64,000 bases of DNA. It comes from Streptomyces sp. NBRC 109706 (lineage in GTDB: Bacteria; Actinomycetota; Actinomycetes; Streptomycetales; Streptomycetaceae). The stretch covers positions 124,001-188,000 of the forward strand of contig NZ_BBOM01000007.1 in NCBI RefSeq assembly GCF_000974485.1, given 5' to 3'. Of the stretch, positions 20,567-29,463 are shown one piece after another. Numbering within the stretch: position 1 is the first letter of the stretch; every line of letters starts with the position of its first letter. The translations under genes were made by a program, and so were the position numbers. The notes below the pieces were generated by a model that was not told the DNA's origin, did not search any database, and saw only the letters and a program-made list of their open reading frames with translations.

Positions 20567-23536
20567 GTGGCCGACCGACTCATCGTTCGTGGCGCTCGCG
20601 AGCACAATCTCCGGAATGTCTCGCTCGACCTGCCCCGCGACTCGCTCATCGTCTTCACCGGGCTGTCGGGATCGGGCAAGTCCTCGCTCGCCTTCGACAC
20701 GATCTTCGCCGAGGGTCAGCGGCGATATGTCGAGTCGCTGTCCGCCTATGCCCGGCAGTTCCTCGGGCAGATGGACAAGCCGGATGTGGACTTCATCGAG
20801 GGCCTGTCCCCCGCCGTCTCCATCGACCAGAAGTCCACCTCGCGCAATCCCCGCTCCACGGTGGGCACCATCACCGAGGTCTACGACTATCTGCGGCTGC
20901 TGTTCGCCAGGATCGGCAAGCCGCACTGCCCGGAGTGCGGCCGGCCCATCGCCCGGCAGTCGCCCCAGGCCATTGTCGACAAGGTGCTCGGCCTCGACGA
21001 GGGCAGCCGGTTCCAGGTGCTGTCGCCGCTGGTGCGGGAGCGGAAGGGCGAGTTCGTCGATCTCTTCGCCGATCTGCAGACCAAGGGCTACAGCCGGGCC
21101 AGGGTCGACGGCGCCACGATCCAGCTCGCCGACCCGCCCAAGCTGAAGAAGCAGGAGAAGCACACCATCGAGGTGGTGGTGGACCGCCTCACGGTGAAGG
21201 ACAGCGCCAAGCGGCGCCTGACGGACTCGGTGGAGACGGCCCTCGGCCTCTCCGGCGGGATGGTCATCCTGGACTTCGTCGACCTCCCCGAGGACGACCC
21301 CCAGCGCGAGCGGATGTTCTCCGAGCATCTGTACTGCCCGTACGACGATCTCTCCTTCGAGGAGTTGGAGCCGCGCTCCTTCTCCTTCAACTCCCCCTTC
21401 GGCGCCTGCCCCGAGTGCACCGGCATCGGCACCAAGATGGAGGTCGATCCGGAGCTGATCATCCCCGATCCGGAGAAGACGCTGGAGGAGGGCGCGATCC
21501 ACCCGTGGTCCCACGGCCACACCAAGGGCTATTTCAACCTGCTGATCGGCGCCCTCGGCGACGCGCTGAACTTCCGCACCGACATCCCCTGGGAGGGGCT
21601 GCCGCAGCGGGCCAAGAAGGCCCTGCTCAACGGCCACAAGACCAAGATCGACGTCCGCTACGAGAACCGCCACGGCCAGGAGCGGGCGTACACCACGGCC
21701 TTCGAGGGGGTGCTGCCGTTCATCCGCAGGCGGCATGCCGAGGCCGAGACGGATTCGGGCCGGGAGCGCTTCGAGGGCTATATGCGCGAGGTGCCCTGCG
21801 CCGCCTGTCAGGGCACCCGGCTCAAGCCGCTGATCCTGGCGGTCACGGTCCAGGGCAGGTCGATCGCCGAGATCGCCGGCATGTCGATCAGCGAGTGCGC
21901 CGATTTCCTCGGCCGGATGCGGCTCACCGCCCGCGAGAAGAAGATCGCCGAGCGGGTCCTCAAGGAGGTCAACGAGCGGCTGCGGTTCCTGGTCGACGTC
22001 GGCCTCGACTACCTCTCGCTCAACCGCGCCGCCGGCTCGCTCTCCGGTGGCGAGGCCCAGCGCATCCGGCTGGCCACCCAGATCGGCTCGGGGCTGGTCG
22101 GCGTCCTCTATGTGCTGGACGAGCCGTCCATCGGCCTCCACCAGCGGGACAACCACCGGCTGATCGAGACGCTGGTGCGGCTCCGCGATCTGGGCAACAC
22201 GCTGATCGTCGTCGAGCACGACGAGGACACCATCAAGACCGCGGACTGGGTGGTGGACATCGGCCCGGGAGCCGGCGAGCACGGCGGCAAGGTGGTGCAC
22301 AGCGGCCCCTACGCGGAGCTGCTCACCAACGCCGAATCGCTCACCGGCCAGTACCTCTCCGGTGCCCGGGTGATCCCCACCCCCGCCACCCGCCGCCCGG
22401 TGGACACCGACCGCATGATCACGGTGCACGGCGCGCGCGAGCACAACCTGCGCGGCATCGACGTCAGCTTCCCCATCGGGCTGCTGACCGCGGTCACCGG
22501 CGTCTCGGGCTCGGGGAAGTCCACGCTGGTCAACGACATCCTCTACACCCATCTCGCGCGGGAGCTGAACGGCGCCAAGTCGGTGCCCGGCCGGCACACC
22601 CGGGTCACCGGGGACGATCTGGTGGACAAGGTGGTCCATGTGGACCAGTCGCCCATCGGCCGCACCCCCCGGTCCAACCCGGCCACGTACACGGGTGTCT
22701 TCGACCACATCCGGCGGCTCTTCGCCGAGACGATGGAGGCGAAGGTCCGCGGATACCTGCCGGGCCGCTTCTCGTTCAACGTGAAGGGCGGTCGCTGCGA
22801 GAACTGCTCGGGCGACGGCACGATCAAGATCGAGATGAACTTCCTCCCCGATGTCTATGTGCCCTGCGAGGTCTGCCACGGCGCCCGGTACAACCGGGAG
22901 ACGCTGGAGGTCCACTACAAGGGCAAGTCCATCGCCGAGGTGCTCGATCTGCCGATCGAGGAGGCGCTGGAGTTCTTCGCCGCGGTGCCGGGCATCGCCC
23001 GCCATCTGCGCACGCTCAACGACGTGGGCCTCGGCTATGTCCGGCTCGGGCAGCCGGCGCCCACCCTCTCCGGCGGTGAGGCACAGCGCGTCAAGCTCGC
23101 CTCCGAGCTCCAGAAGCGGGCCACCGGCAGCACGGTGTACGTGCTGGACGAGCCCACCACCGGGCTGCACTTCGAGGACATCAGAAAGCTGATCACGGTG
23201 CTCTCCGACCTGGTGGACAAGGGCAACACCGTGGTGGTGATCGAGCACAACCTCGACGTCATCAAGACGGCCGACTGGGTGCTGGACATGGGCCCCGAGG
23301 GCGGCGCCGGCGGTGGGCTGCTGCTCGCCGAGGGCACCCCCGAGGAGGTGGCGTCCGTTCCGACCAGCCACACGGGGAAGTTCCTCCGGGACATCCTGGG
23401 CGACGCGGTGAGCGACGCGACCCCGGTCGCGCCACGGGCCGCCGGCCGGAAGACCGCCAGGAGCACGGCGGCGGGCAAGGGAGCGGCGGGCACGGCCGGC
23501 AAGCCCGCCAGGAAGAAGGCCGCCGCCAAACGCTGA
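20567..23536 (+). CDS. uvrA: Excinuclease ABC subunit A
   Basis: Damage-recognition ATPase of nucleotide excision repair. The 989-aa protein has two ABC modules: Walker A GLSGSGKSS and GVSGSGKST, signature LSGGEAQR twice, and DEPSIGLHQRD and DEPTTGLHFED Walker B regions. Zinc modules are seen as CPECG, CPYD and CENC/CEVCHG. The GTG at 20567 gives VADRLIVRGAREHNL, the usual start, with AAAGG upstream. The last 35 or so residues are Lys/Ala-rich and histone-tail-like. The gene stands alone on the plus strand under a damage-type promoter. Confidence 0.98.
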   Translation: MADRLIVRGAREHNLRNVSLDLPRDSLIVFTGLSGSGKSSLAFDTIFAEGQRRYVESLSAYARQFLGQMDKPDVDFIEGLSPAVSIDQKSTSRNPRSTVGTITEVYDYLRLLFARIGKPHCPECGRPIARQSPQAIVDKVLGLDEGSRFQVLSPLVRERKGEFVDLFADLQTKGYSRARVDGATIQLADPPKLKKQEKHTIEVVVDRLTVKDSAKRRLTDSVETALGLSGGMVILDFVDLPEDDPQRERMFSEHLYCPYDDLSFEELEPRSFSFNSPFGACPECTGIGTKMEVDPELIIPDPEKTLEEGAIHPWSHGHTKGYFNLLIGALGDALNFRTDIPWEGLPQRAKKALLNGHKTKIDVRYENRHGQERAYTTAFEGVLPFIRRRHAEAETDSGRERFEGYMREVPCAACQGTRLKPLILAVTVQGRSIAEIAGMSISECADFLGRMRLTAREKKIAERVLKEVNERLRFLVDVGLDYLSLNRAAGSLSGGEAQRIRLATQIGSGLVGVLYVLDEPSIGLHQRDNHRLIETLVRLRDLGNTLIVVEHDEDTIKTADWVVDIGPGAGEHGGKVVHSGPYAELLTNAESLTGQYLSGARVIPTPATRRPVDTDRMITVHGAREHNLRGIDVSFPIGLLTAVTGVSGSGKSTLVNDILYTHLARELNGAKSVPGRHTRVTGDDLVDKVVHVDQSPIGRTPRSNPATYTGVFDHIRRLFAETMEAKVRGYLPGRFSFNVKGGRCENCSGDGTIKIEMNFLPDVYVPCEVCHGARYNRETLEVHYKGKSIAEVLDLPIEEALEFFAAVPGIARHLRTLNDVGLGYVRLGQPAPTLSGGEAQRVKLASELQKRATGSTVYVLDEPTTGLHFEDIRKLITVLSDLVDKGNTVVVIEHNLDVIKTADWVLDMGPEGGAGGGLLLAEGTPEEVASVPTSHTGKFLRDILGDAVSDATPVAPRAAGRKTARSTAAGKGAAGTAGKPARKKAAAKR

Positions 23537-23591
23537 TACCCCCCGTCGAGTTGTTTCCCGGAAGTTCCCGGTCGGAGTCTGGCGAAGCGTC

Positions 23592-23660
23592 AACTCCCTT
23601 GGAACGCTGAGCCGCTGGGCGTGCTCCCCGCACGCACACGGCAAGCGTTCCCAGGGAGTT
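23592..23660 (+). promoter_or_regulatory. Long stem-loop covering the ribosome-binding site
   Basis: Left arm 23592–23608 (AACTCCCTTGGAACGCT) and right arm 23644–23660 (AGCGTTCCCAGGGAGTT) pair over 17 bp with one mismatch, around a 35-nt loop. The right arm contains GGGAG, the likely Shine-Dalgarno of the gene starting at 23664. Pairing in the mRNA would hide it. As DNA, the two arms could also be paired operator half-sites. Confidence 0.65.
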
Positions 23661-23663
23661 CCC

Positions 23664-26600
23664 TTGCAGAGACTCATGGTGCGTCGAGCGTTTCGGGCGC
23701 CCGCACTGATCGCGGTGGCAGCCGCGTCCGCGCTGACCATGGGGTTGGTCCAGCCCGCGGGCGCGGTCACCCCACCGCGACAGGCCCCGGCCGTCGTCTC
23801 CACCGTCCCCACCGGGATCGTCGAGCACGACGGGCTGGAACTGTCCCGCACCCGGCAGCCGCTCGCGCCGGGCGCCGAGCTGACCAGCTATCAACGGCTG
23901 GAGTCCGACAAATGGTTGAGCGCCCACGCACTCAGCCTGGATCTGACCGCCGAGCTGGGCGTCGAATACCTCGGCCCGCCCCATGTCGCCGACGCCGCTC
24001 CGCTGAGCGAGCTGGTCGCCGCGCACGACCCGGGCGAGGGTCGCACCACGGTGGCCGCCATCAACGCCGACTTCTTCGACATCAACGCCACCAACGCGCC
24101 GCTCGGCCCCGGTCTCGACGGCGGCGAGCTGGTGCACGGCTCCGCGCACGGCGCCACCGAGGCGGTCGGGATCGGCCCCGACGGCGCCGGCCGCGTCCTG
24201 GGCCTGTACTTCGAGGGCACGGCGACCCTCCCCGACGGCGAGGCCGAGCTGGACGGCTACAACTCCCCCGAGGTACCACCGGACGGCATCGGGGTGTTCA
24301 CCCCCCGGTGGGGCGAGGCCGACCGGGCCTTCCCGGTCGGCGAGGCCGAGGAGACCACGGAGGTGGTCGTCGAGGACGGCGAGGTCACCTCGGTCGCCGA
24401 GAAACCGGGCGCGGGCCCGATCCCCGACGGCGCCGTCGTCCTGCTGGGGCGCGAAGCCGGTGCCAGGACCCTGGCCACGCTGGAGGCCGGCGACCCGGTG
24501 GACCTTGAGTACGCGCCCCGCACCGAGGACGGCTCCGAACTGCCGCACAGCGCGGTCGGCGGCCGGGGCGTGCTGGTGGTCGAGGGCGAGCCGCAGGACT
24601 GGGAGGGCCTGCCCAACAACGCCACCGCGCCGCGGACGGCCGTTGGCTTCTCCCGGGACGGTCAGGAGATGTACGTGCTCAGCGTGGACGGCCGTCAGGC
24701 CCACTCCGGGGGCACCACGCTCACCGAACTGGCCGTGATGATGGCCGATCTGGGCGCCTACAGCGCGCTCAACCTCGACGGTGGCGGCTCCAGCACGTTG
24801 CTGGCCAGGCTGCCGGGCGCGGCCGGGACCGAGCTGGTCAACAGCCCGTCCGACGGGCAGGAGCGCGAGGTGCCCAACGGGCTCGCGATCACCGCGCCCA
24901 CCGGCAGCGGCGAACTGTCGGGCCTCCGGGTGGAGAGCGCGGTCTCACCGGTTCACGCGCCGACGGCCGACCCCGTCCCCGGCGGCCATCCGGAGCGCGT
25001 CTTCCCCGGGTTGACGCGGGTGTTGTCCGCCGTCGGCCACGACGAGAGCTATGGCCCGGCCCAGGCGGACCCGCGCTGGCACTCCGACCGGCCCCGGGTC
25101 GGCACGGTCGAGGACGGGATCTTCCGGGCCCGCTCGTCCGGCGGCGTGGAGATCGGCGCCCGCCAGCGCGGCGTCGGCGGCACCACGGAGCTGACGGTCA
25201 TCGGCGAGTTGACGGAGATCGCCACCACCACCCGACGTCTCGGCCTGGCCGGCGCCGGCTCCCGGGGCTCCTTCGGCGTGCTGGGGGTGGACGCGGCCGG
25301 CACCTCGGCGCCGATCGAGCCGGCGGACATCCGGCTGGAGTACGACGCGGACCTTCTCAGCATCGAACCTGACGTCGCCCGCGGCGGGTTCACCGTGACC
25401 GCCGGCCCGGTCGACTCCGCGTCCGACCTGGTCACGGTGACGGTCGACGGTGTCACCACCGTGCTGGCCGTCACGGTCGGCCTGGCCGACACGACGGTCG
25501 CCGACTTCTCCGACGCCGAGGAGTGGACCTTCGACCACGCCAGGGGGGACGGCTCGGTGTCGCCCGAGCCCGAGGCGGCGGACGGCGCGGGCCTCCGGCT
25601 CTCCTACGACTTCTCGCTGAGCACCGCGACCCGCGCGGCCTACGCCTATCCGCCGTCCGACATCGCGGTGCCGGGGCAGCCCGCCAGCTTCACGCTCTGG
25701 GTGCTGGGCGACGGCCGGGGCGCCTGGCCCTCGCTCCAGCTCCGCGACGCCCGGGGCACCGACCTGATCCTGCGCGGCGACCATCTGGACTTCGAAGGCT
25801 GGCGGCAGCTCAGCTTCGCGGTGCCGGAGGGCACCGCCTATCCGGTCTCGGTGCATCGGCTGTACCTCGCCGAAACCCGTCCCGAGCAGAGCTATGTGAG
25901 CGAGGTGGTCCTCGACGAGCTGCACGCCCTCACCCCGCCCGAGGTCGAACTGCCGGAACAGGCCCCCGCCGCCCATCCGTTGATCGACTCGGCCGCGGGG
26001 ACCGACGGGCGGGACTGGCGGTTCGCCGTGGTTTCCGACGCCCAGTTCGTGGCGCGCGCCCCGGAGAGCGAACTGGTCGCCGCCGCGCGCCGCAGCCTCC
26101 GGGAGGCCAGGGATGCCGAACCCGACCTGGTGGTGATCAACGGGGATCTGGTGGACGAGGGGTCGCCCGAGGACCTCGCGTTCGCCCGGCAGGTGATCGA
26201 GGAGGAGCTGGGCGATGACCTGCCCTGGTACTACGTGCCGGGCAACCACGAGGTGATGGGCGGTTCCATCGACAACTTCCGCGACGAGTTCGGCGCGACC
26301 CGGCAGACCTTCGACCACCGTGGCACCCGGTTCATCACCCTGGACACCTCCTCGTTGACCCTGCGGGGCGGCGGCTTCGCACAGATCCAGGAGCTGCGTG
26401 CCCAGCTGGACGCGGCGGCGGGCGACCGCTCGATCGACTCGGTGGTGGTGCTGGGGCATGTGCCGCCACGGGACACCATGGCGCAGCCGGCCAGCCAGCT
26501 CACCGACCGTCTGGAGGCGGCGGTGCTGGAACGCTGGTTGACCGACTTCCGCCACCGGTCCGGCAAGGGGGTGGCCTACTTCGGTGCCCATGTCGGCATC

Positions 26601-27110
26601 TTCGACACCTACCGGCTGGACGGCGTGCCCTATGTGATCGGCGGCAACTCCGGCAAGGAGCCGGCGACGGTGCCCGAGGAGGGCGGCTTCAACGGCTGGC
26701 TGCTGGTCGGGGTGGACGCCGTCTCCCGCGCCGAACAGGCCGAGGCACGGCGCCACCCGGAACGGGCGCTGCCGGACTGGCTGTCCGTGCGCACCATGGC
26801 GCGGGTCGACGATCTGACGCTGACCGCGCCCGACCGGCTGGCGGTGGGCGAGACGGCCGCCGTGGAAGCCACCGTCGCGCAGGACGGCGCGGGCGGTCCG
26901 CGCGAGGTGCCGGTCGGCCCGCTGGTGAGCGCGGACTGGGACGGCTCACGGCCACTGCATCTGGGCCCGGCCGAGGAGGCCGGGCGACGGGCGGTGGCCG
27001 CCTTCGATCCGGCCACCGGCGAGCTGACCGGCCTGCGGCCCGGCGAGGTCACCCTGGAGGTGACCGTCAACGGGGAGACCAGGGAGGCTGCCGTGCGGAT
27101 CACCCGCTGA
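23664..27110 (+). CDS. Secreted phosphodiester glycosidase / metallophosphoesterase fusion
   Basis: A large exported protein of about 1,148 aa. An N-terminal signal peptide (PALIAVAAASALTMGLVQPAGA) leads to a phosphodiester-glycosidase (NAGPA) domain with AAINADFFDINATN and LNLDGGGSST. Then come beta-rich linker regions, a calcineurin-like phosphoesterase domain (VVSDAQF near 790, INGDLVDEG, VPGNHEVMGG, LGHVPP) and a C-terminal Ig-like domain. The metal motifs depart from the norm: DxQ for DxH, and AHVG where GHxH is usual. TTG 23664 is preferred for its GGGAG spacing; ATG 23676 is an alternative. A role in releasing phosphate from extracellular sugar phosphodiesters, such as wall polymers, is inferred. 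Confidence 0.8.
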   Translation: MQRLMVRRAFRAPALIAVAAASALTMGLVQPAGAVTPPRQAPAVVSTVPTGIVEHDGLELSRTRQPLAPGAELTSYQRLESDKWLSAHALSLDLTAELGVEYLGPPHVADAAPLSELVAAHDPGEGRTTVAAINADFFDINATNAPLGPGLDGGELVHGSAHGATEAVGIGPDGAGRVLGLYFEGTATLPDGEAELDGYNSPEVPPDGIGVFTPRWGEADRAFPVGEAEETTEVVVEDGEVTSVAEKPGAGPIPDGAVVLLGREAGARTLATLEAGDPVDLEYAPRTEDGSELPHSAVGGRGVLVVEGEPQDWEGLPNNATAPRTAVGFSRDGQEMYVLSVDGRQAHSGGTTLTELAVMMADLGAYSALNLDGGGSSTLLARLPGAAGTELVNSPSDGQEREVPNGLAITAPTGSGELSGLRVESAVSPVHAPTADPVPGGHPERVFPGLTRVLSAVGHDESYGPAQADPRWHSDRPRVGTVEDGIFRARSSGGVEIGARQRGVGGTTELTVIGELTEIATTTRRLGLAGAGSRGSFGVLGVDAAGTSAPIEPADIRLEYDADLLSIEPDVARGGFTVTAGPVDSASDLVTVTVDGVTTVLAVTVGLADTTVADFSDAEEWTFDHARGDGSVSPEPEAADGAGLRLSYDFSLSTATRAAYAYPPSDIAVPGQPASFTLWVLGDGRGAWPSLQLRDARGTDLILRGDHLDFEGWRQLSFAVPEGTAYPVSVHRLYLAETRPEQSYVSEVVLDELHALTPPEVELPEQAPAAHPLIDSAAGTDGRDWRFAVVSDAQFVARAPESELVAAARRSLREARDAEPDLVVINGDLVDEGSPEDLAFARQVIEEELGDDLPWYYVPGNHEVMGGSIDNFRDEFGATRQTFDHRGTRFITLDTSSLTLRGGGFAQIQELRAQLDAAAGDRSIDSVVVLGHVPPRDTMAQPASQLTDRLEAAVLERWLTDFRHRSGKGVAYFGAHVGIFDTYRLDGVPYVIGGNSGKEPATVPEEGGFNGWLLVGVDAVSRAEQAEARRHPERALPDWLSVRTMARVDDLTLTAPDRLAVGETAAVEATVAQDGAGGPREVPVGPLVSADWDGSRPLHLGPAEEAGRRAVAAFDPATGELTGLRPGEVTLEVTVNGETREAAVRITR

Positions 27111-27127
27111 CCGGGCACCCCGCTCGA

Positions 27128-27155
27128 TGCCCCCGGGGCCGCGGCCCCGGGGGCA
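27128..27155. terminator. Bidirectional terminator, 28-bp perfect palindrome
   Basis: A GC-only palindrome with 14-bp arms lies between the convergent phosphoesterase-fusion gene (stop at 27110) and uvrB (stop at 27162). Its position suits termination in both directions. Confidence 0.75.
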
Positions 27156-27161
27156 GGGCGC

Positions 27162-29288
27162 TCACTTCAGGCCGACCTCCCGCATCTGGCGCAGCTCCTT
27201 CTTGAGATCGGACACCTCGTCCCGCAGCCGGGCGGCGATCTCGAACTGCAGCTCGGCCGCCGCCGCGCGCATCCGCTCGGTGAGCTGCTCGATCGTCTCG
27301 GCCAGCTCGGCGGCGGGCCGGTCCGTCAGCTGCTCCGGCTCCTTGGCCCTGCCCTTGGCCTTGCCGCCGGCCGGCACGCTCGGCACCGGCGCCCGGCCCC
27401 TGGCCGTGTCCACCGCCTGCCGAAAGCCCGTGCCCAGCAGCTGCTGGGTGTCGACGTCCTCGCGCGCGATCGACGCGACGATGTCGTTGATCTTCTTGCG
27501 GAGCGGCTGGGGATCGATGCCGCGCTCCTCGTTGTAGGCCAGCTGCCTGGCCCGACGGCGGTTGGTCTCGTCGATGGCCTTCTCCATCGCCGGCGTGATG
27601 CGGTCCGCGTACATATGGACCTGGCCCGAGACGTTCCGCGCGGCGCGGCCGATGGTCTGGATCAGCGAGGTGCCCGAGCGGAGGAAGCCCTCCTTGTCCG
27701 CGTCCAGGATGGCCACCAGGGAGACCTCCGGCAGGTCAAGGCCCTCCCGCAGCAGGTTGATCCCGATCAGCACGTCGAACTCGCCGGCGCGCAGCTCCCG
27801 CAGCAGCTCGACCCGGCGCAGGGTGTCCACATCGCTGTGCAGATAGCGGACCCGGATGCCCAGCTCCAGGAAGTAGTCCGTGAGATCCTCGGCCATCTTC
27901 TTGGTCAGCGTGGTGACCAGCGCCCGCTCGTCCCGCTCGGCCCGCACCCGGATCTCGTGGACCAGATCGTCGATCTGGCCCTCGGTGGGCTTGACCACGA
28001 CCTCCGGATCGACCAGGCCCGTGGGCCGGATGATCTGCTCGACGACGCCGTCGCCCCGGGACAGCTCGTAGGATCCCGGCGTCGCGGAGAGATAGACCGT
28101 CTGCCCGATCCGCTCCTGGAACTCCTCCCAGCGCAGCGGCCGGTTGTCCAACGCCGAGGGCAGCCGGAAGCCGTGGTCCACCAGGGTGCGCTTACGGGAG
28201 GCGTCGCCCTCGTACATCGCGCCGATCTGCGGCACCGTGTTGTGCGACTCGTCGATGACCAGCAGGAAGTCGTCCGGGAAGTAGTCCAGCAGGGTGTAGG
28301 GCGGGCTGCCCGTCTCCCGGCCGTCCACATGCAGCGAGTAGTTCTCGATGCCGGAGCAGGTGCCGATCTGGCGCATCATCTCGATGTCGTAGGTGGTGCG
28401 CATCCGCAGCCGCTGCGCCTCCAGGAGCTTGCCCTGGCCCTCCATCGTCGCCAGCCGATCGGCCAGCTCCGCCTCGATACGGGAGATCGCGCGCTCCATG
28501 CGCTCGGGGCCGGCCACATAGTGCGAGGCGGGGAAGACATAGAGCTGCTGGTCCTGGGAGATGACCTCGCCGGTGACCGGGTGGAGCGTGGACAGCGCCT
28601 CGATCTCGTCGCCGAACATCTCGATCCGGACGGCCAGCTCCTCGTAGACCGGGAAGATCTCGATGGTGTCGCCCCTGACCCGGAAGGTGCCCCGGGTGAA
28701 CGCCATGTCGTTACGGGCGTACTGGATCTCCACGAAGCGCCGCAGCAGCGCCTCCCGATCCGTCTCCTCACCCACCCGCAGCGGCACCATGCGGTCCACG
28801 TACTCCTGTGGCGTGCCCAGGCCGTAGATGCAGGAGACGGAGGCCACCACCACCACGTCCCTGCGGGTGAGCAGCGAGTTGGTCGCGCTGTGACGCAGCC
28901 GCTCGACCTCCTCGTTGATCGAGGAGTCCTTCTCGATATAGGTGTCCGTCTGCGGGACGTACGCCTCGGGCTGGTAGTAGTCGTAGTACGAGACGAAGTA
29001 CTCGACGGCGTTGTTCGGCAGCAGCTCCCTGAACTCGTTCGCCAGCTGGGCGGCGAGCGTCTTGTTGGGGGCGATCACCAGGGTCGGCCGCTGCAGCCGC
29101 TCGATCATCCAGGCCGTGGTGGCGGACTTGCCCGTGCCGGTGGCGCCGAGCAGGACGACATCCTTCTCACCACCCGAGACGCGCTTCTCCAGCTCGGCGA
29201 TGGCCGCCGGCTGGTCACCACTGGGCTGATAGGGGCTGACCACCTCGAAGGGGGTCGACGAGCGTTCGATGTCTGAGACGGGCCGCAT
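27162..29288 (-). CDS. uvrB: Excinuclease ABC subunit B
   Basis: UvrB is the helicase-like damage-verification subunit that hands the lesion to UvrC. The 708-aa protein has Walker A GATGTGKS, the beta-hairpin region FVSYYDYYQPEAYVPQ, DEAD-like VIDESHNTVPQ, motif V/VI (NLLREGLDLPEVSL, QTIGRAARN) and a C-terminal UVR domain (LQFEIAARLRDEVSDLKKEL in parts). The start at ATG 29288 (MRPVSDIERS) matches Streptomyces UvrB and sits 8 nt from a -10 element, implying a leaderless mRNA. Confidence 0.98.
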   Translation of the reverse strand: MRPVSDIERSSTPFEVVSPYQPSGDQPAAIAELEKRVSGGEKDVVLLGATGTGKSATTAWMIERLQRPTLVIAPNKTLAAQLANEFRELLPNNAVEYFVSYYDYYQPEAYVPQTDTYIEKDSSINEEVERLRHSATNSLLTRRDVVVVASVSCIYGLGTPQEYVDRMVPLRVGEETDREALLRRFVEIQYARNDMAFTRGTFRVRGDTIEIFPVYEELAVRIEMFGDEIEALSTLHPVTGEVISQDQQLYVFPASHYVAGPERMERAISRIEAELADRLATMEGQGKLLEAQRLRMRTTYDIEMMRQIGTCSGIENYSLHVDGRETGSPPYTLLDYFPDDFLLVIDESHNTVPQIGAMYEGDASRKRTLVDHGFRLPSALDNRPLRWEEFQERIGQTVYLSATPGSYELSRGDGVVEQIIRPTGLVDPEVVVKPTEGQIDDLVHEIRVRAERDERALVTTLTKKMAEDLTDYFLELGIRVRYLHSDVDTLRRVELLRELRAGEFDVLIGINLLREGLDLPEVSLVAILDADKEGFLRSGTSLIQTIGRAARNVSGQVHMYADRITPAMEKAIDETNRRRARQLAYNEERGIDPQPLRKKINDIVASIAREDVDTQQLLGTGFRQAVDTARGRAPVPSVPAGGKAKGRAKEPEQLTDRPAAELAETIEQLTERMRAAAAELQFEIAARLRDEVSDLKKELRQMREVGLK

Positions 29289-29295
29289 GGTCCCC

Positions 29296-29318
29296 ACCGT
29301 ACGACGAGGCACTGACAA
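29296..29318 (-). promoter_or_regulatory. RecA-NDp damage promoter of uvrB
   Basis: Minus-strand TTGTCAGTG-N8-TACGGT fully matches the RecA-NDp consensus. The -10 block ends 8 nt before the uvrB ATG, so transcription should begin at or next to the start codon. Confidence 0.75.
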
Positions 29319-29356
29319 CCGGGCTCGGCCCGCCTCGCCCCCACCGGTCTCACGCT

Positions 29357-29389
29357 GTTCAACTCACCGTCGCCGTCCGCCTACCCAGC
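29357..29389 (+). promoter_or_regulatory. Candidate PHO box upstream of glpQ
   Basis: GTTCAACTCAC at 29357–29367 resembles the 11-bp PHO direct-repeat unit bound by Streptomyces PhoP (GTTCACCCGGC type), followed by two weaker 11-bp units to 29389. It ends about 75 bp upstream of the start codon of a secreted glycerophosphodiesterase. The family is known to be PhoP-controlled in S. coelicolor; the site call here is by eye. Confidence 0.35.
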
Positions 29390-29463
29390 GGTTTCCCGGC
29401 GACGGGCAGGCTCCTCGCGGTCCCACACGGACGCCGTTCCCCCACGGATACGAGGAGTTCCCC

